Shown here one piece after another: positions 8,899-17,658 of a stretch of DNA of 64,000 bases. The notes beneath the pieces were generated by a model. That model searched no databases and had not been told where the DNA came from. It was given only the letters and a program-made list of their open reading frames with translations. Source of the stretch: Hyphomicrobiales bacterium (GTDB lineage: Bacteria > Pseudomonadota > Alphaproteobacteria > Rhizobiales > Rhizobiaceae); the NCBI GenBank assembly GCA_900466875.1, contig UBNQ01000004.1, positions 1 through 64,000 of the forward strand, written 5' to 3'. A program made the position numbers and the translations under genes. Within the stretch, counting starts at the first letter, position 1; every line of letters begins with the position of its first letter.

Positions 8899-9891
8899 TC
8901 AACAGAACGCGTTGGCAACCGAGGAATCCATCCGGCGGATCTGGCGCAGCACGCGGTAGGGCATGCTGGCCTTGGTGACGATGTAGCGTGGTGATGTCTT
9001 CCCCCCGAAGCCGGAAAACAGCAGGATCGAGCCGGCATTGACGATCCCGTCGAAATCGAAGACGTAGCCCATCGATGCGGCCGACTGGATCGCGTTCCAC
9101 AACAGCAGCGGCACGACGCCATTGCCTGCATCCGCCGCTCGGGTCGACATCAGGTAATAATAGGTATTGTTGTCGAAGACGCAGAATATCGCCGCCTTCG
9201 CCTCTCCGGTGCCGATCTCCCGCGCCACCCAGATATGGCCGCGTCCGCGCTTGACCGCCTGGATCGCGATTTCCTGGCAGGCGTCGAAATCTATGTTCGG
9301 CCGCAAATTCTTCTGCTCGAGATGCGAAAGCGAAAGGCGGAAGAAGGCTTCGGGATCGGAACTTTCGTAAACGTCGAAATTCTCTGCCGCGCGGCGAATG
9401 ACATTGCGTGTCTTGTCGCGCATTCCTTTCCAGATCACCGTTTCCGGATAGGGTTCTATCTCGAAGGTGAACTGCACCTGGACATTATACCCCTGTGCCT
9501 GAAAGGGCAGGGCGTCGCAGACGCCGCGATGCATTTTCTGCCGGAAGGATGACAGCTGCGGAAGCTTGCGGATGAGTTCCTGCGTGATCGAGTGGCGTTT
9601 GACGTAACGGTTGGCTTCGCTGCCGCCGCCGTCATCGATGCCGGGCCCGAGAAAATGGGTCAGCGTCGGCATGTTGCTGCTCGCCAGCCCGTACCGGGAA
9701 TTCACCACATAGGGAAGGCGCCCGACGGTTCGCCCGCCATCGGTCACTTCGACGAAATCGATCCGCCCGCGTGTTGCAGCCTCCAGCCACCATCTCTCAT
9801 GAAATATTGTTGGTGTCAGCTTGTCGAAAGCCGTTTCGGCTGCGGATTTTATTTGGTTGTGCCGGTCAATACTCTTGTTACGCGTGATCAT
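8899..9891 (-). CDS. FemAB/BioF2-like GNAT acyltransferase of the polysaccharide locus
   Basis: A 330-residue protein of the GNAT superfamily, acetyltransferase type 6 (FemAB/BioF2-like). Features seen: an N-terminal first GNAT half (FHERWWLEAATRGRIDFVEVTDGGRTVGRLPYVV), the central KTRNVIRRAAENFDVYESSDPEAFFRL, and the C-terminal GHIWVAREIGTGEAKAAIFCVFDNNTYYYLMSTR, with YVFDFDGIVNAGSILLFSGFGG closing the fold. Such proteins are common in exopolysaccharide clusters and are presumed to transfer an acyl or aminoacyl group to a sugar; the substrate is unknown. The ATG at 9891 is preferred over an in-frame TTG at 9906 because GAGG lies upstream of it. It is the first gene of the locus and is transcribed away from it, with its own AT-rich upstream region. 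Confidence 0.75.
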   Translation of the reverse strand: MITRNKSIDRHNQIKSAAETAFDKLTPTIFHERWWLEAATRGRIDFVEVTDGGRTVGRLPYVVNSRYGLASSNMPTLTHFLGPGIDDGGGSEANRYVKRHSITQELIRKLPQLSSFRQKMHRGVCDALPFQAQGYNVQVQFTFEIEPYPETVIWKGMRDKTRNVIRRAAENFDVYESSDPEAFFRLSLSHLEQKNLRPNIDFDACQEIAIQAVKRGRGHIWVAREIGTGEAKAAIFCVFDNNTYYYLMSTRAADAGNGVVPLLLWNAIQSAASMGYVFDFDGIVNAGSILLFSGFGGKTSPRYIVTKASMPYRVLRQIRRMDSSVANAFC

Positions 9892-10277
9892 TGAATCTAG
9901 CCTCAATACTATAGATTCTGAACTATGCCTGCTGTGCGGCCTGCGCCTGAGTTTGTTTACTCTGTATTTACGATGTTATGTTAAATGAAAATTCTTTAAT
10001 GTGAATAAGGCCAGCAATATTTATTGCTTCAAGTTTAGGCTTTGACTTGCCGGAAAGTGGGCATGTTTTTCGCAGCTCAAGAGATTGATCCAAGGAATCA
10101 ATAGCTTGATAACAACCCATGGGTGCGTTTCTGCGGATTTCGGCGCTCAAAAAATATTCAGCATCCTGGCGTTGTGCCGGCTTTCCGGTCGTGAAAACGC
10201 ATGCTTCCCGGCTCAGGCGGGTGCCGCCTGAGGCCTAAATGTTTCAATCCGGAACTGGGGTCGCCTCGAAAGAGGTG
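9892..10277. other. AT-rich intergenic gap in the polysaccharide locus
   Basis: This gap holds the control region of the FemAB-like gene and the 3' end region of the downstream-facing glycosyltransferase. It is clearly AT-richer than the coding sequence around it, notably at 9940-10030. A 60-codon open frame on the minus strand (9968-10150) has no family features and is not called. A hairpin near 10212 is listed separately. Confidence 0.55.
10212..10232 (-). terminator. Hairpin after the GT4 gene
   Basis: A 9-bp perfect inverted repeat with a 3-base loop (arms 10212-10220 and 10224-10232) lies 46 bases beyond the stop of the minus-strand glycosyltransferase. There is no clear T-run on that strand, so termination is uncertain. 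Confidence 0.4.
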
Positions 10278-11366
10278 TCAGACCGCCTGTCTGGTGGCGC
10301 CGACAAGCTTTGGCTTGACCATGGCGGACCGATAGATGGCGGTCGTTTCAAGAGCCACACGCTCGATCGTCAGGTTGTCGATGCGAAGCTGGCTCTTCTC
10401 CTTCCATTCGTAAAGAGCGGAAGGATCGCCAAGCAGTTCGGCCAGGGTCGCCGCCAGCATGTCGGGCGCGGCCGGCGGAACCAGCAGTCCCGCTTCGCCG
10501 AATTCCAGAAGCTGAGGAATGCCGTCGACCTTGGTCCCGATCACGGCGCAGCGCGCCTCGCGTGCCTCGGAAATCACCAGTGGAGCAGGGTCTGCAAGCG
10601 ATGGCAGGACGAATATGTCCGCCGCCAGCATGTAGGGATAGGGGTCGTCAACCGAGCCGACGAAGGTGATGGCATCGCCGCAGCCGGTCTGCCTGGCAAG
10701 CTCCCGGTACTCGTCTCCCATCGGGCCGCTGCCGACGATGTAAAGTCGCGCCAGAGGAAACGACGCATGCGCGATCTTGAAGGCGTTGATGAGGTCGACC
10801 ACGCCCTTGCGCGGGTGTAGCCCGCCGACGAAAACGATGCTCGGATGCGCAAGCTCTGCGGGCGTGGCATCGCGATTTGCAAAGCGTGCAGTTCCGATCG
10901 TGCCGTTCAGCACGACATGCAGTTTTTTGGCGGAGATGCCGCGCTGCTGCATCGAACGGCTGACGGATTCGCTGACCGCAATCACGCGGTTGCCGAGACC
11001 CATCAGGATGGCGCTTTTTTCGAATTCGTTGTGAACGGTGGTGATCAGCGGAATGCCGGAAAGCTTGCAGACAGGAAAGGCAATCACGGCGCTCGTCATC
11101 ATATGCGCATGGATGACGTCGGGCTTCCATTCGTTGACATGCTGCTTCAGCCTGGCCATCGACCGGATGACGGTCAGCGGCCGCCTTTCGTGATCGACAA
11201 TCCGGGTTGCCACATGATGGCTTGCCAGCAGCCGATCGAAATCGCCGCCACCGCTGGCGATGCACACCTCATGGCCTTGCCGCCTCTGTTCGCATGCGAG
11301 GTCGACGGCGGCATGCACATGTCCGTTCAGCCGGTAGGTGTGATTGAGGAGATGCATGATGCGCAT
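10278..11366 (-). CDS. Glycosyltransferase family 4
   Basis: A 362-residue GT-B retaining glycosyltransferase, expected to add one sugar to the lipid-linked repeat unit at the cytoplasmic membrane face. The N-terminal Rossmann half starts MRIMHLLNHTYRLNGHVHAAVDLA, typical of GT4 enzymes that grip the acceptor. The C-terminal half has the group-1 signature: IVFVGGLHPRKGVVDLINAF, then YIVGSGPMGDEY, and the donor-binding segment FVLPSLADPAPLVISEAREARCAVIGTKVDGIPQ. The usual EGFG-E motif is changed to a DPAPLVISEA form, still with the terminal Glu. It starts 6 bases after the stop of the flavoprotein gene, so the two are almost certainly co-transcribed and possibly translationally coupled. Donor and linkage are not predictable here. 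Confidence 0.88.
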   Translation of the reverse strand: MRIMHLLNHTYRLNGHVHAAVDLACEQRRQGHEVCIASGGGDFDRLLASHHVATRIVDHERRPLTVIRSMARLKQHVNEWKPDVIHAHMMTSAVIAFPVCKLSGIPLITTVHNEFEKSAILMGLGNRVIAVSESVSRSMQQRGISAKKLHVVLNGTIGTARFANRDATPAELAHPSIVFVGGLHPRKGVVDLINAFKIAHASFPLARLYIVGSGPMGDEYRELARQTGCGDAITFVGSVDDPYPYMLAADIFVLPSLADPAPLVISEAREARCAVIGTKVDGIPQLLEFGEAGLLVPPAAPDMLAATLAELLGDPSALYEWKEKSQLRIDNLTIERVALETTAIYRSAMVKPKLVGATRQAV

Positions 11367-11372
11367 GGTCGG

Positions 11373-12782
11373 TTACCCGCTTTCACATGAAATAAGCCCA
11401 AGTCTGTTGTCGTGCTGTTCCCGCGGTGCCGGGTGGCTGGCCGGCTCCGGGTGACGGTATCCCAGGGCCCGCTCTGCTTCCAGGGTCGAGACGCGGGCTG
11501 TCGGTTGGTAATTGAAGGCGCCGTGGCGACCGAATGACTCGATGCCGAATTGCTTCAGCCGTTCGATCTGCCTCTCGGCTTCGGCCGGCGCGCCATGTGT
11601 GTAGATCGGGTAGGCGTTTTCCAGAGCCTGGCCGCCTTCGAGCCTGAGGTCCCCGGTGAATAGTCCGTTTTTGGCGACATGCGCCCTGAATTCGGCTTCT
11701 GCAAGCTCGATGCTCGTGATCGTCTCGTTGGTGACTACCTCGACGGCGAAATATTCCCGGCCATCGGTGAGGCCGTAAAAATCCGAATAGATGGTCAGTC
11801 TTTTCCAGGCGGCTTCGTAGGAGAAGTTGTAGAGGATCGATTGCGCAAAGCCGCGCTCGCCCGAGAAGCTGAAATAGAGGCTGATGAGCGTGATCGTCTT
11901 GAGCGGTTTTTCCTGGCTCAATCCGCAAAGGCGATGGACGATATTGATCGGGACCGTTGAGATCAGGCGCCTGGATGCGATCTGCTTGCCCTTGGCGGGT
12001 ACGACAATGAACTGTTCCTCTTCTTTCTCGACCTTGGAGATGGAGGTTCCAAGCATGAAGGCGACGCCGTTTTCGCTCAGGCCGCGTTTGGCCGGCTCGT
12101 AGAGCGCCGCATAACCTTCCCTCGGCCTTGCGAGCTGCTTGTTCTGCATGTGAGGCGGCTTTTTCTGCGTCATCTTGCGCAGCAGGCTGCGGAGCGACGA
12201 ATGCTCCTTGATCCACATCATACGCTTTTCTGCCAGCTCCAGGTCGATATGCTCGGGCGGCATGCCGTAGAAGCGTGCCATGTAGTTCTCCAGCCCCGAA
12301 CGCTTGAGCAGATAGGCGCCGATCCAGAAGGTGGCGAAATCCTTGGCGTTGCGCAGACGCCGGCGCCAGAGGCGTGCATGGATGACCGACAGCGCGATCC
12401 GGCAGATCACCAGCGGCCCGGCGCGCAGAATGTCGTCCGCGATCGAGATCGGGTAGTGCGTGACCTTCCTTTGCGGCGTGAGCCTGCCCCAGGTCGGATC
12501 GATATGGATATAATGCTCGAGCAGTTCCGGAAAATGTTTCAGGAGCGGCGAGTCATCCTGAAATATCAGGCTTCCGACATCGAACGTATAACCTTTTGCG
12601 GACCAGTCGATGTGATTGCCGCCGATGGTTTCGTATTCGTCGACAACCGCGACGCGCGCGTTGTCTTGACGGAGGAGAACCGATGCCGCGACCAGGCCGC
12701 TGACACCGGCGCCCAGGATGATCGCGTCGAAAACCTCGGTATCGGATGCCGTTTCTTGCTGTAACTCGTAAGAATCATGCAT
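11373..12782 (-). CDS. FAD-dependent oxidoreductase (UGM/protoporphyrinogen-oxidase-like) of the polysaccharide locus
   Basis: A 469-residue flavoprotein. The dinucleotide-binding motif IILGAGVSGLVAASVLL and the following acidic strand VAVVDEYETIGGNHIDW are at residues 20-60. This arrangement and the later YTFDVGSLIFQDD segment are typical of the NAD(P)-binding/amine-oxidase fold shared by UDP-galactopyranose mutase, protoporphyrinogen oxidase and related enzymes in glycan clusters. It is longer than UDP-galactopyranose mutase, and the substrate cannot be read from the sequence. ATG 12782 is preferred to the upstream start at 12836 because GAAGGGG lies at the right distance and the extra 18 residues show no fold. 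It is the first gene of a two-gene unit with the downstream GT4 gene. A second member of the fold is encoded at 20969. Confidence 0.8.
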   Translation of the reverse strand: MHDSYELQQETASDTEVFDAIILGAGVSGLVAASVLLRQDNARVAVVDEYETIGGNHIDWSAKGYTFDVGSLIFQDDSPLLKHFPELLEHYIHIDPTWGRLTPQRKVTHYPISIADDILRAGPLVICRIALSVIHARLWRRRLRNAKDFATFWIGAYLLKRSGLENYMARFYGMPPEHIDLELAEKRMMWIKEHSSLRSLLRKMTQKKPPHMQNKQLARPREGYAALYEPAKRGLSENGVAFMLGTSISKVEKEEEQFIVVPAKGKQIASRRLISTVPINIVHRLCGLSQEKPLKTITLISLYFSFSGERGFAQSILYNFSYEAAWKRLTIYSDFYGLTDGREYFAVEVVTNETITSIELAEAEFRAHVAKNGLFTGDLRLEGGQALENAYPIYTHGAPAEAERQIERLKQFGIESFGRHGAFNYQPTARVSTLEAERALGYRHPEPASHPAPREQHDNRLGLISCESG

Positions 12783-13196
12783 CGATTCCCCTTCACAGTC
12801 GGCTAGGAGGTCAACAATACTTATGAGATTTACCACGATCAGTAAAACCTCACCATAATTACTGCGGTGTCAACAGGAGAAATTCACAATAAATTGCGTT
12901 TGTAAAATTAGACATTCTGTTCCGCTGAGAGGTAACTTCAAATTTAGTATAGATTATTGGTCCGCAGCGTGTATCGTTGGCCCCATCGGAAGGTCCGGCG
13001 ATGCTTTTTCGGCAAGAGAGCTGCATGTATGGTGCGGCGGAGCGCTGTTTCAGTGGAGTTCGGCTCGTATAGTTTGTGTTTGTGAAGTCTTCCCGGCCGT
13101 GTCATCCTGTTTGGGCAACGGAGAGATTTCTCGATGGGTGAGCCTTGTTCCTGAAGGCCTGCTGACGGTCTCTTTTGTTATAGGGTTGGGTCGTCA
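12783..13196. other. Divergent control region, flavoprotein/flippase
   Basis: These 414 bases separate the divergent flavoprotein and flippase genes and must carry promoters for both directions. The part near 12830-12960 is AT-rich and includes CATAATTACTG and CAATAAATTG stretches. No gene is seen. Confidence 0.6.
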
Positions 13197-14636
13197 ATGC
13201 TTGCATTTGCCACGCTGAGAGGCGCGTCCTGGCTGATCTTCTCGCGTCTGTTCGGTCGCGTTGTCGATTTCCTCAACCTGCTCATTCTGGCGCGTTTGCT
13301 TGTTCCCGCCGATTTCGGCGTGACGGCTCTGGCCATGGCGCTGGTACTGATCATCGACAGCATACTGGAGGTGCCGGTCACCCAAGCGCTGGTGCGCCTT
13401 CCCGCCATCGACAAGCAGCATCTCGATACGGGCTTCACGCTCGCCGTCCTGCGCAGCATCGCCGTCGCCGTTCTGACGATCGGCTGTGCCTGGCCATATT
13501 CATGGATCAATGGCGATCCGGAGCTGGTGCCTGTCGTCTGCATTCTTGCGATAGGCACTGTCGTGAAGGGGCTTTACAGCCCGGCGATGGTCTATTTCGC
13601 GCGCAATATCGATTTTCGCCCGACCTTCATCGCCGAGGCGACCAGCAAGGTCTGCGGCCTGATCGCCGCCATCGTGATCGTCTATACCGAGGGCGGATAT
13701 TGGGCGCTGGTCGCCAACTATGTGGTCGCCGCAAGCGTCACGACGATCATGTCCTATGTGTTCGCCCGGTACCGCCCGGCCTTCTCCTTCCAACGTCTGG
13801 GGGATTTCGCCGGCTTCATGGGCTGGTTCACCGCCTCTCAGGTCGTGTCTGCGCTGAACTGGCAATATGATCGCCTGATGATCGGCGCCTATGTTCCCAA
13901 GACCTTGCTGGGTCGCTATTCGGTTGCCAACGACGTGGCCCTGATCCCGACGCAGAGCTTCATCGGCCCTGCGCTGCAGCCGCTGATGTCGGCGTTTTCA
14001 AAGATGAGCTCGGATCGTGTCCGGGTTGGTCAGGCCTTTCTCAAGGCGATCCGCATCGCCATGCTGATCTGTGTGCCGGCGACGCTCGGCATCGCGCTGA
14101 CCGCAGATCTGGTGACCAATCTTCTGCTTGGTCCCAAATGGGCGGAGGCTGCCCCCTATCTGGCGCTTCTCTCCATTTCCATGCTGCCGGTGCCCTATTT
14201 CCAGACGCTCATTTCCTTGAGCCTGGCGGTGGACAGGCCGGACGTTATCTTCCGGATCAACCTCATCGATTTCATCCTGCGCACGATGGCAGTCTCGCTC
14301 GGCTTCTATTTTCTGTCGATCGAAGGTGTCATCTATGCGCGGCTGCTCATGGCGGTCGTCATGGGCGGCTTTTATGTGGCTCAAGTCAGACGTCTGCTCG
14401 GGCTCGGTTTTCGGCGGCAGATCGGCAATCTCTGGAAAGTGGGCTTGGCCGGCACCGTCATGGCGGTGGCTGTCTACTGGTTGCGGGCGCAACTTGCCGG
14501 AGTGGATATTCCCGATTTCGCCGAAATGGTTCTGGTCGCCGGTTTCGGTGCCGCGAGCTATGGCGCAACATTGCTGGCGCTTGGCCTGAGGGTCAGGCTG
14601 GGAGGCGGCCGCTTCGAGCTGTTTGACGCAGGCTGA
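13197..14636 (+). CDS. Wzx-type polysaccharide flippase (MOP superfamily)
   Basis: A 479-residue polytopic inner-membrane protein expected to flip lipid-linked repeat units to the periplasm. The N-terminus, with RGASWLIFSRLFGRVVDFLNLLILARLLVPADFG, is the classic opening of the polysaccharide-synthesis/MATE-like flippase family (RfbX/ExoT type). About 12 to 14 hydrophobic segments follow, with a short polar C-terminus. The motif VSALNWQYDRLMIGAYVPKTLLGRYSVANDVALIP sits near the centre, as in WzxC-like proteins. It is separated from neighbours on both sides by AT-rich gaps and looks monocistronic. Together with the polymerase at 22346 it makes the locus Wzx/Wzy-dependent. Confidence 0.88.
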   Translation: MLAFATLRGASWLIFSRLFGRVVDFLNLLILARLLVPADFGVTALAMALVLIIDSILEVPVTQALVRLPAIDKQHLDTGFTLAVLRSIAVAVLTIGCAWPYSWINGDPELVPVVCILAIGTVVKGLYSPAMVYFARNIDFRPTFIAEATSKVCGLIAAIVIVYTEGGYWALVANYVVAASVTTIMSYVFARYRPAFSFQRLGDFAGFMGWFTASQVVSALNWQYDRLMIGAYVPKTLLGRYSVANDVALIPTQSFIGPALQPLMSAFSKMSSDRVRVGQAFLKAIRIAMLICVPATLGIALTADLVTNLLLGPKWAEAAPYLALLSISMLPVPYFQTLISLSLAVDRPDVIFRINLIDFILRTMAVSLGFYFLSIEGVIYARLLMAVVMGGFYVAQVRRLLGLGFRRQIGNLWKVGLAGTVMAVAVYWLRAQLAGVDIPDFAEMVLVAGFGAASYGATLLALGLRVRLGGGRFELFDAG

Positions 14637-14974
14637 GGGCGCGAGCCAGCCAGGTGCTTGCTTGGCGGCTGATCCGGCCCGGATCGAATGCCTGCGCCGG
14701 GTGGCGCCTCATCTCGTTTCCGGCGTCTTTTGCAGGAGAGTTGCTGTCTTGAGGACGGGGGCTTGATAGATTTTTCTATTCAATTGTTGGGATGACGATT
14801 TTATTACTGTCGCCTGTTTTTCTAAAGCTTAACAATAATTAAAAACCGCTTGCTACCCCAGGTAAATTATGTTTTTCTTGGGTTATCACGTGAAATTGCC
14901 AGCATTCGAGTATCCTTAGTATTTCAATGTGAAATCCACTTGTGGATAGCACAGAGCGGGTGGCGTGTTTTACT
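14637..14974 (+). promoter_or_regulatory. AT-rich control region before the CDP-sugar operon
   Basis: This 338-base gap has no gene. Its second half (about 14760-14930) is AT-rich and probably contains the promoter of the nine-gene operon that starts at 14975. The 10-mer CAATAATTAA at 14833-14842 recurs upstream of the ExoY-like gene at 28223-28232. Confidence 0.5.
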
Positions 14975-15748
14975 ATGAAAGCTGTAATTTTGGCGGGCGG
15001 TCTTGGAACAAGACTTTCCGAAGAGACGTCGACTGTACCGAAGCCTTTGGTTGAAATTGGCGGACAGCCAATTCTCTGGCACATCATGAAGATATACGCC
15101 GCCCATGGCGTGAAAGACTTCATTGTGTGCTGTGGTTACAAAGGACATCTGATCAAGAAGTTCTTTGAAGACTTGCGAATGCGGGGATCGAGCGTAACCT
15201 ATGATCTTGCGACATCGGAAGTTACCTATCTCGATCCGCCTTGCGAAGACTGGCGCGTCACGCTGGCGGATACGGGAGCAGACACGATGACCGGCGGCAG
15301 GCTTGCCCGCATCCGGCACATGCTGGGCAACGAGCCGTTTTTCATGACCTATGGCGATGGCGTCGGCGACATAGATTTGACCGCCCTGCTGAAGTTTCAT
15401 CAGGACCACGGCCGCAGCGCAACCGTGACCGCCGTGCAGCCGGTCGGCCGTTTCGGTGCGATGTATCTGGAGGATGAAGATCCGCGCGTCCAGGCCTTCA
15501 ACGAGAAACCGGAAAACGGCGGCACCTGGATCAGCGGCGGTTTTTTTGTCCTCAATCCGTCCGTGCTCGGGCTGATCGAAGGCGACGAGGTCATGTGGGA
15601 AAGAGGCCCCATGGACGAGCTGGCCAAGCAGGGCGAGCTGATGGCCTATCGTCACCACGGCTTCTGGCATCCGATGGATACGCTGCGCGACAAGACGGTG
15701 CTCAACGACATGTGGGCATCGCGTTCGGCCCAGTGGAAAGTCTGGTAG
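14975..15748 (+). CDS. rfbF: Glucose-1-phosphate cytidylyltransferase
   Basis: Makes CDP-glucose from CTP and glucose 1-phosphate, the entry step to CDP-linked deoxysugars. The 257 residues match the family length. Motifs: the nucleotidyl-transfer loop MKAVILAGGLGTRLSEET at the N-terminus, PKPLVEIGGQPILWHIMKIY, DFIVCCGYKG, the metal-binding YGDGVGDID, and the family-specific WISGGFFVLNPSV and FWHPMDTLRDK. Family alignment fixes the start at ATG 14975; the GTG at 14942 would add 11 residues with no homology. It opens an operon that continues, with overlapping stops and starts, to the Wzy-like gene. No CDP-glucose 4,6-dehydratase gene is visible in the window. Confidence 0.93.
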   Translation: MKAVILAGGLGTRLSEETSTVPKPLVEIGGQPILWHIMKIYAAHGVKDFIVCCGYKGHLIKKFFEDLRMRGSSVTYDLATSEVTYLDPPCEDWRVTLADTGADTMTGGRLARIRHMLGNEPFFMTYGDGVGDIDLTALLKFHQDHGRSATVTAVQPVGRFGAMYLEDEDPRVQAFNEKPENGGTWISGGFFVLNPSVLGLIEGDEVMWERGPMDELAKQGELMAYRHHGFWHPMDTLRDKTVLNDMWASRSAQWKVW

Positions 15749-15769
15749 CCACAGGCTTGAGGAGGCGTC

Positions 15770-16330
15770 ATGAACTTCACCTCTCTCGGCGGCTCGGATG
15801 CGAAGCTCATCGATCTGAAGGTCCACGGCGACAGTCGCGGCAGTTTTGCCCGCGTATGGTGCACGAAGCTGTTTGACGAAGCCGGTGTCGCATTCACGCC
15901 CATTCAGGGAAACACGTCCCTGACCAGGACGCGCGGCGCCGTTCGCGGCATGCATTTCCAAAGGGTGCCGCATGCCGATGCCAAGGTCGTGCGTTGCAGT
16001 CATGGACGCATTCATGACGTGATCGTCGATCTTCGCGAGGGATCGGCAACGCTCGGCGAAAGCTTCCATGTCGAGCTTGGCGCTGAAGAAGCGAGGATGT
16101 TGTTCATTCCGGCGGGCTTCGCGCACGGGTTTCAGGCGCTGAGCGAGGATGCGATCGTCGAATACCTGATGGGCGAGGCCTATTATCCGGAACTCTATGA
16201 CGGAGCGCGTTACGATGATCCGCTCCTGTCGATAAAATGGCCGGAGCCGGTGACGGAAATGTCCGACAGGGATCGGACATGGCCCGATCTTGAGGCGAGA
16301 ATGCCCTGGCTCCAACGGAGCGCTGCATGA
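15770..16330 (+). CDS. dTDP-4-dehydrorhamnose 3,5-epimerase-like sugar epimerase
   Basis: A 186-residue cupin of the RmlC family, which epimerises 4-keto-6-deoxy nucleotide sugars at C3 and/or C5. Seen are RGSFARVW near residue 25, the catalytic-His motif GAVRGMHFQR, the strand DVIVDLREGSATLGES, and IPAGFAHGFQALSEDAIVEY. These fit an active sugar epimerase better than a structural relative. In this operon the substrate is more likely a CDP-4-keto sugar than dTDP-rhamnose, because the upstream gene makes CDP-glucose and there is no RmlA/B/D set. GAGG precedes the ATG. Its TGA overlaps the next start as ATGA, so translation is coupled. Confidence 0.85.
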   Translation: MNFTSLGGSDAKLIDLKVHGDSRGSFARVWCTKLFDEAGVAFTPIQGNTSLTRTRGAVRGMHFQRVPHADAKVVRCSHGRIHDVIVDLREGSATLGESFHVELGAEEARMLFIPAGFAHGFQALSEDAIVEYLMGEAYYPELYDGARYDDPLLSIKWPEPVTEMSDRDRTWPDLEARMPWLQRSAA

Positions 16331-17658
16331 TGCTGGATGGAGTGTTCAAGACTGCAGGAAATGAAGACGGTGGCACCCTGCCGCCGCTCGACATGATGTC
16401 CTTGCTCAAGGCGCTGTTCCCGCTGCCGCGCAGCCTGACCGGCGACGGCGTGCGCGCCACGCTGCAGGCGCTAAAGCAGCATATCCCGCTCGATATCCGC
16501 GAAGTGGCGACCGGCACGCAGGTCTTCGATTGGGACGTGCCGCGCGAATGGAATATCCGTGGCGCGACGATCAAATCGCGCGATGGCCGCGTGCTGGTCG
16601 ATTTTGCCAGCAACAACCTGCATGTGGTCGGTTACAGCGTGCCCGTGAGTGGCAGCTTCACCCGCGAGGAGCTGGGCGCGCATATCCACACGCTGCCCGA
16701 CCAGCCGGACGCGATCCCATACCGCACCTCCTATTACGCCGAGAACTGGGGTTTCTGCCTGCCGCATTCTCTTTGGGCGACGATGCAGGACGAGGCTTAC
16801 GAGGTCGAGATCGACAGCGAGCTTGCCGACGGATCGCTGACCTATGGTGAATTCTTCATTCCCGGCGAGACCGAACTGGAAATCCTGATCTCCGTCCATG
16901 TCTGTCATCCGAGCCTTGCCAATGACAACCTGTCCGGCATCGTTGTCGCCACTGCGCTCGCAAGACATTTCCTGGCGCAGCCGAAGCGCCGCTTCGGCAT
17001 CCGTTTCCTCTTCCTGCCGGCGACCATCGGCGCGATCACCTGGCTGGCTGAGAACGAGGATCGTCTGGACCGGATCGCCCATGGTCTTGTTCTGACCTGC
17101 ATCGGCGATGACGGGCCGTTCCATTACAAGAAGACCGTCAATGGCGCTGTGGTCGATCTCGCCGCCGAGCACGTGCTGCGGCACAGCGGCCATGCGTTCG
17201 AGACGCTGGAATTTTCGCCCTATGGGTATGATGAACGGCAATACGGCTCGCCCGGCATCGCCCTTCCTGTCGGCTGCCTGATGCGCGCCATCCATGGCAC
17301 CTTTCCGCAATATCACACCTCGCTCGACAATTGCGATTTCGTCACCCCCGAAGCGCTCGGTCAGTCCTTCCGCCTGCTGGTGGATCTCATCGATCTGCTG
17401 CAGCAAAACGCCACCTATCGCCGCGTCGATGGCAGGGGTGAACCGCAGCTCGGGCGGCGCGGGCTTTACCGCGCCATCGCCGGACAGAAGGAAGCCGGCG
17501 GCGCCTCGCAGATGGACCTGCTCTGGGTCCTCAACCAATGCGACGGCAGCCGTTCGCTTCTCGATATCGCAGAACGCGCCAAGGCGCCGTTTTCCAGAAT
17601 ACGGAAAGCCGCAGATCTATGTTTGAACGCTGAATTAATCACGGAGGTTCGGCCATGA
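16327..17658 (+). CDS. DUF4910/DUF2172 aminopeptidase-like protein with C-terminal winged helix
   Basis: A 443-residue protein related to M28-type zinc aminopeptidases. The N-terminal DUF4910/DUF2172 part shows LFPLPRSLTGDGVRATLQAL, then VFDWDVPREWNI and SYYAENWGFCLPH. Candidate metal ligands lie in SVHVCHPSLANDNLSG (His and Asp), in YGYDERQYGSPGIALPVG, and in FPQYHTSLDNCDFV (His). The last 60 residues, MDLLWVLNQCDGSRSLLDIA onward, resemble the HTH_47 winged helix of this family. A structural-genomics relative is known, but no reaction is established. Its placement between a sugar epimerase and a C-methyltransferase, with ATGA overlaps on both sides, argues for a role in modifying the sugar or an attached amino acid rather than general proteolysis. 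That role is inference. Confidence 0.8.
   Translation: MMLDGVFKTAGNEDGGTLPPLDMMSLLKALFPLPRSLTGDGVRATLQALKQHIPLDIREVATGTQVFDWDVPREWNIRGATIKSRDGRVLVDFASNNLHVVGYSVPVSGSFTREELGAHIHTLPDQPDAIPYRTSYYAENWGFCLPHSLWATMQDEAYEVEIDSELADGSLTYGEFFIPGETELEILISVHVCHPSLANDNLSGIVVATALARHFLAQPKRRFGIRFLFLPATIGAITWLAENEDRLDRIAHGLVLTCIGDDGPFHYKKTVNGAVVDLAAEHVLRHSGHAFETLEFSPYGYDERQYGSPGIALPVGCLMRAIHGTFPQYHTSLDNCDFVTPEALGQSFRLLVDLIDLLQQNATYRRVDGRGEPQLGRRGLYRAIAGQKEAGGASQMDLLWVLNQCDGSRSLLDIAERAKAPFSRIRKAADLCLNAELITEVRP

Noticed and set aside
9968..10150. A 60-codon minus-strand frame in the gap before the GT4 gene.
   Set aside because: No family features, no clear ribosome binding site, and AT-rich control-region composition.
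14924..16315. A 463-codon minus-strand frame opposite rfbF and the epimerase gene.
   Set aside because: It spans two well-supported genes and has no recognisable domain.
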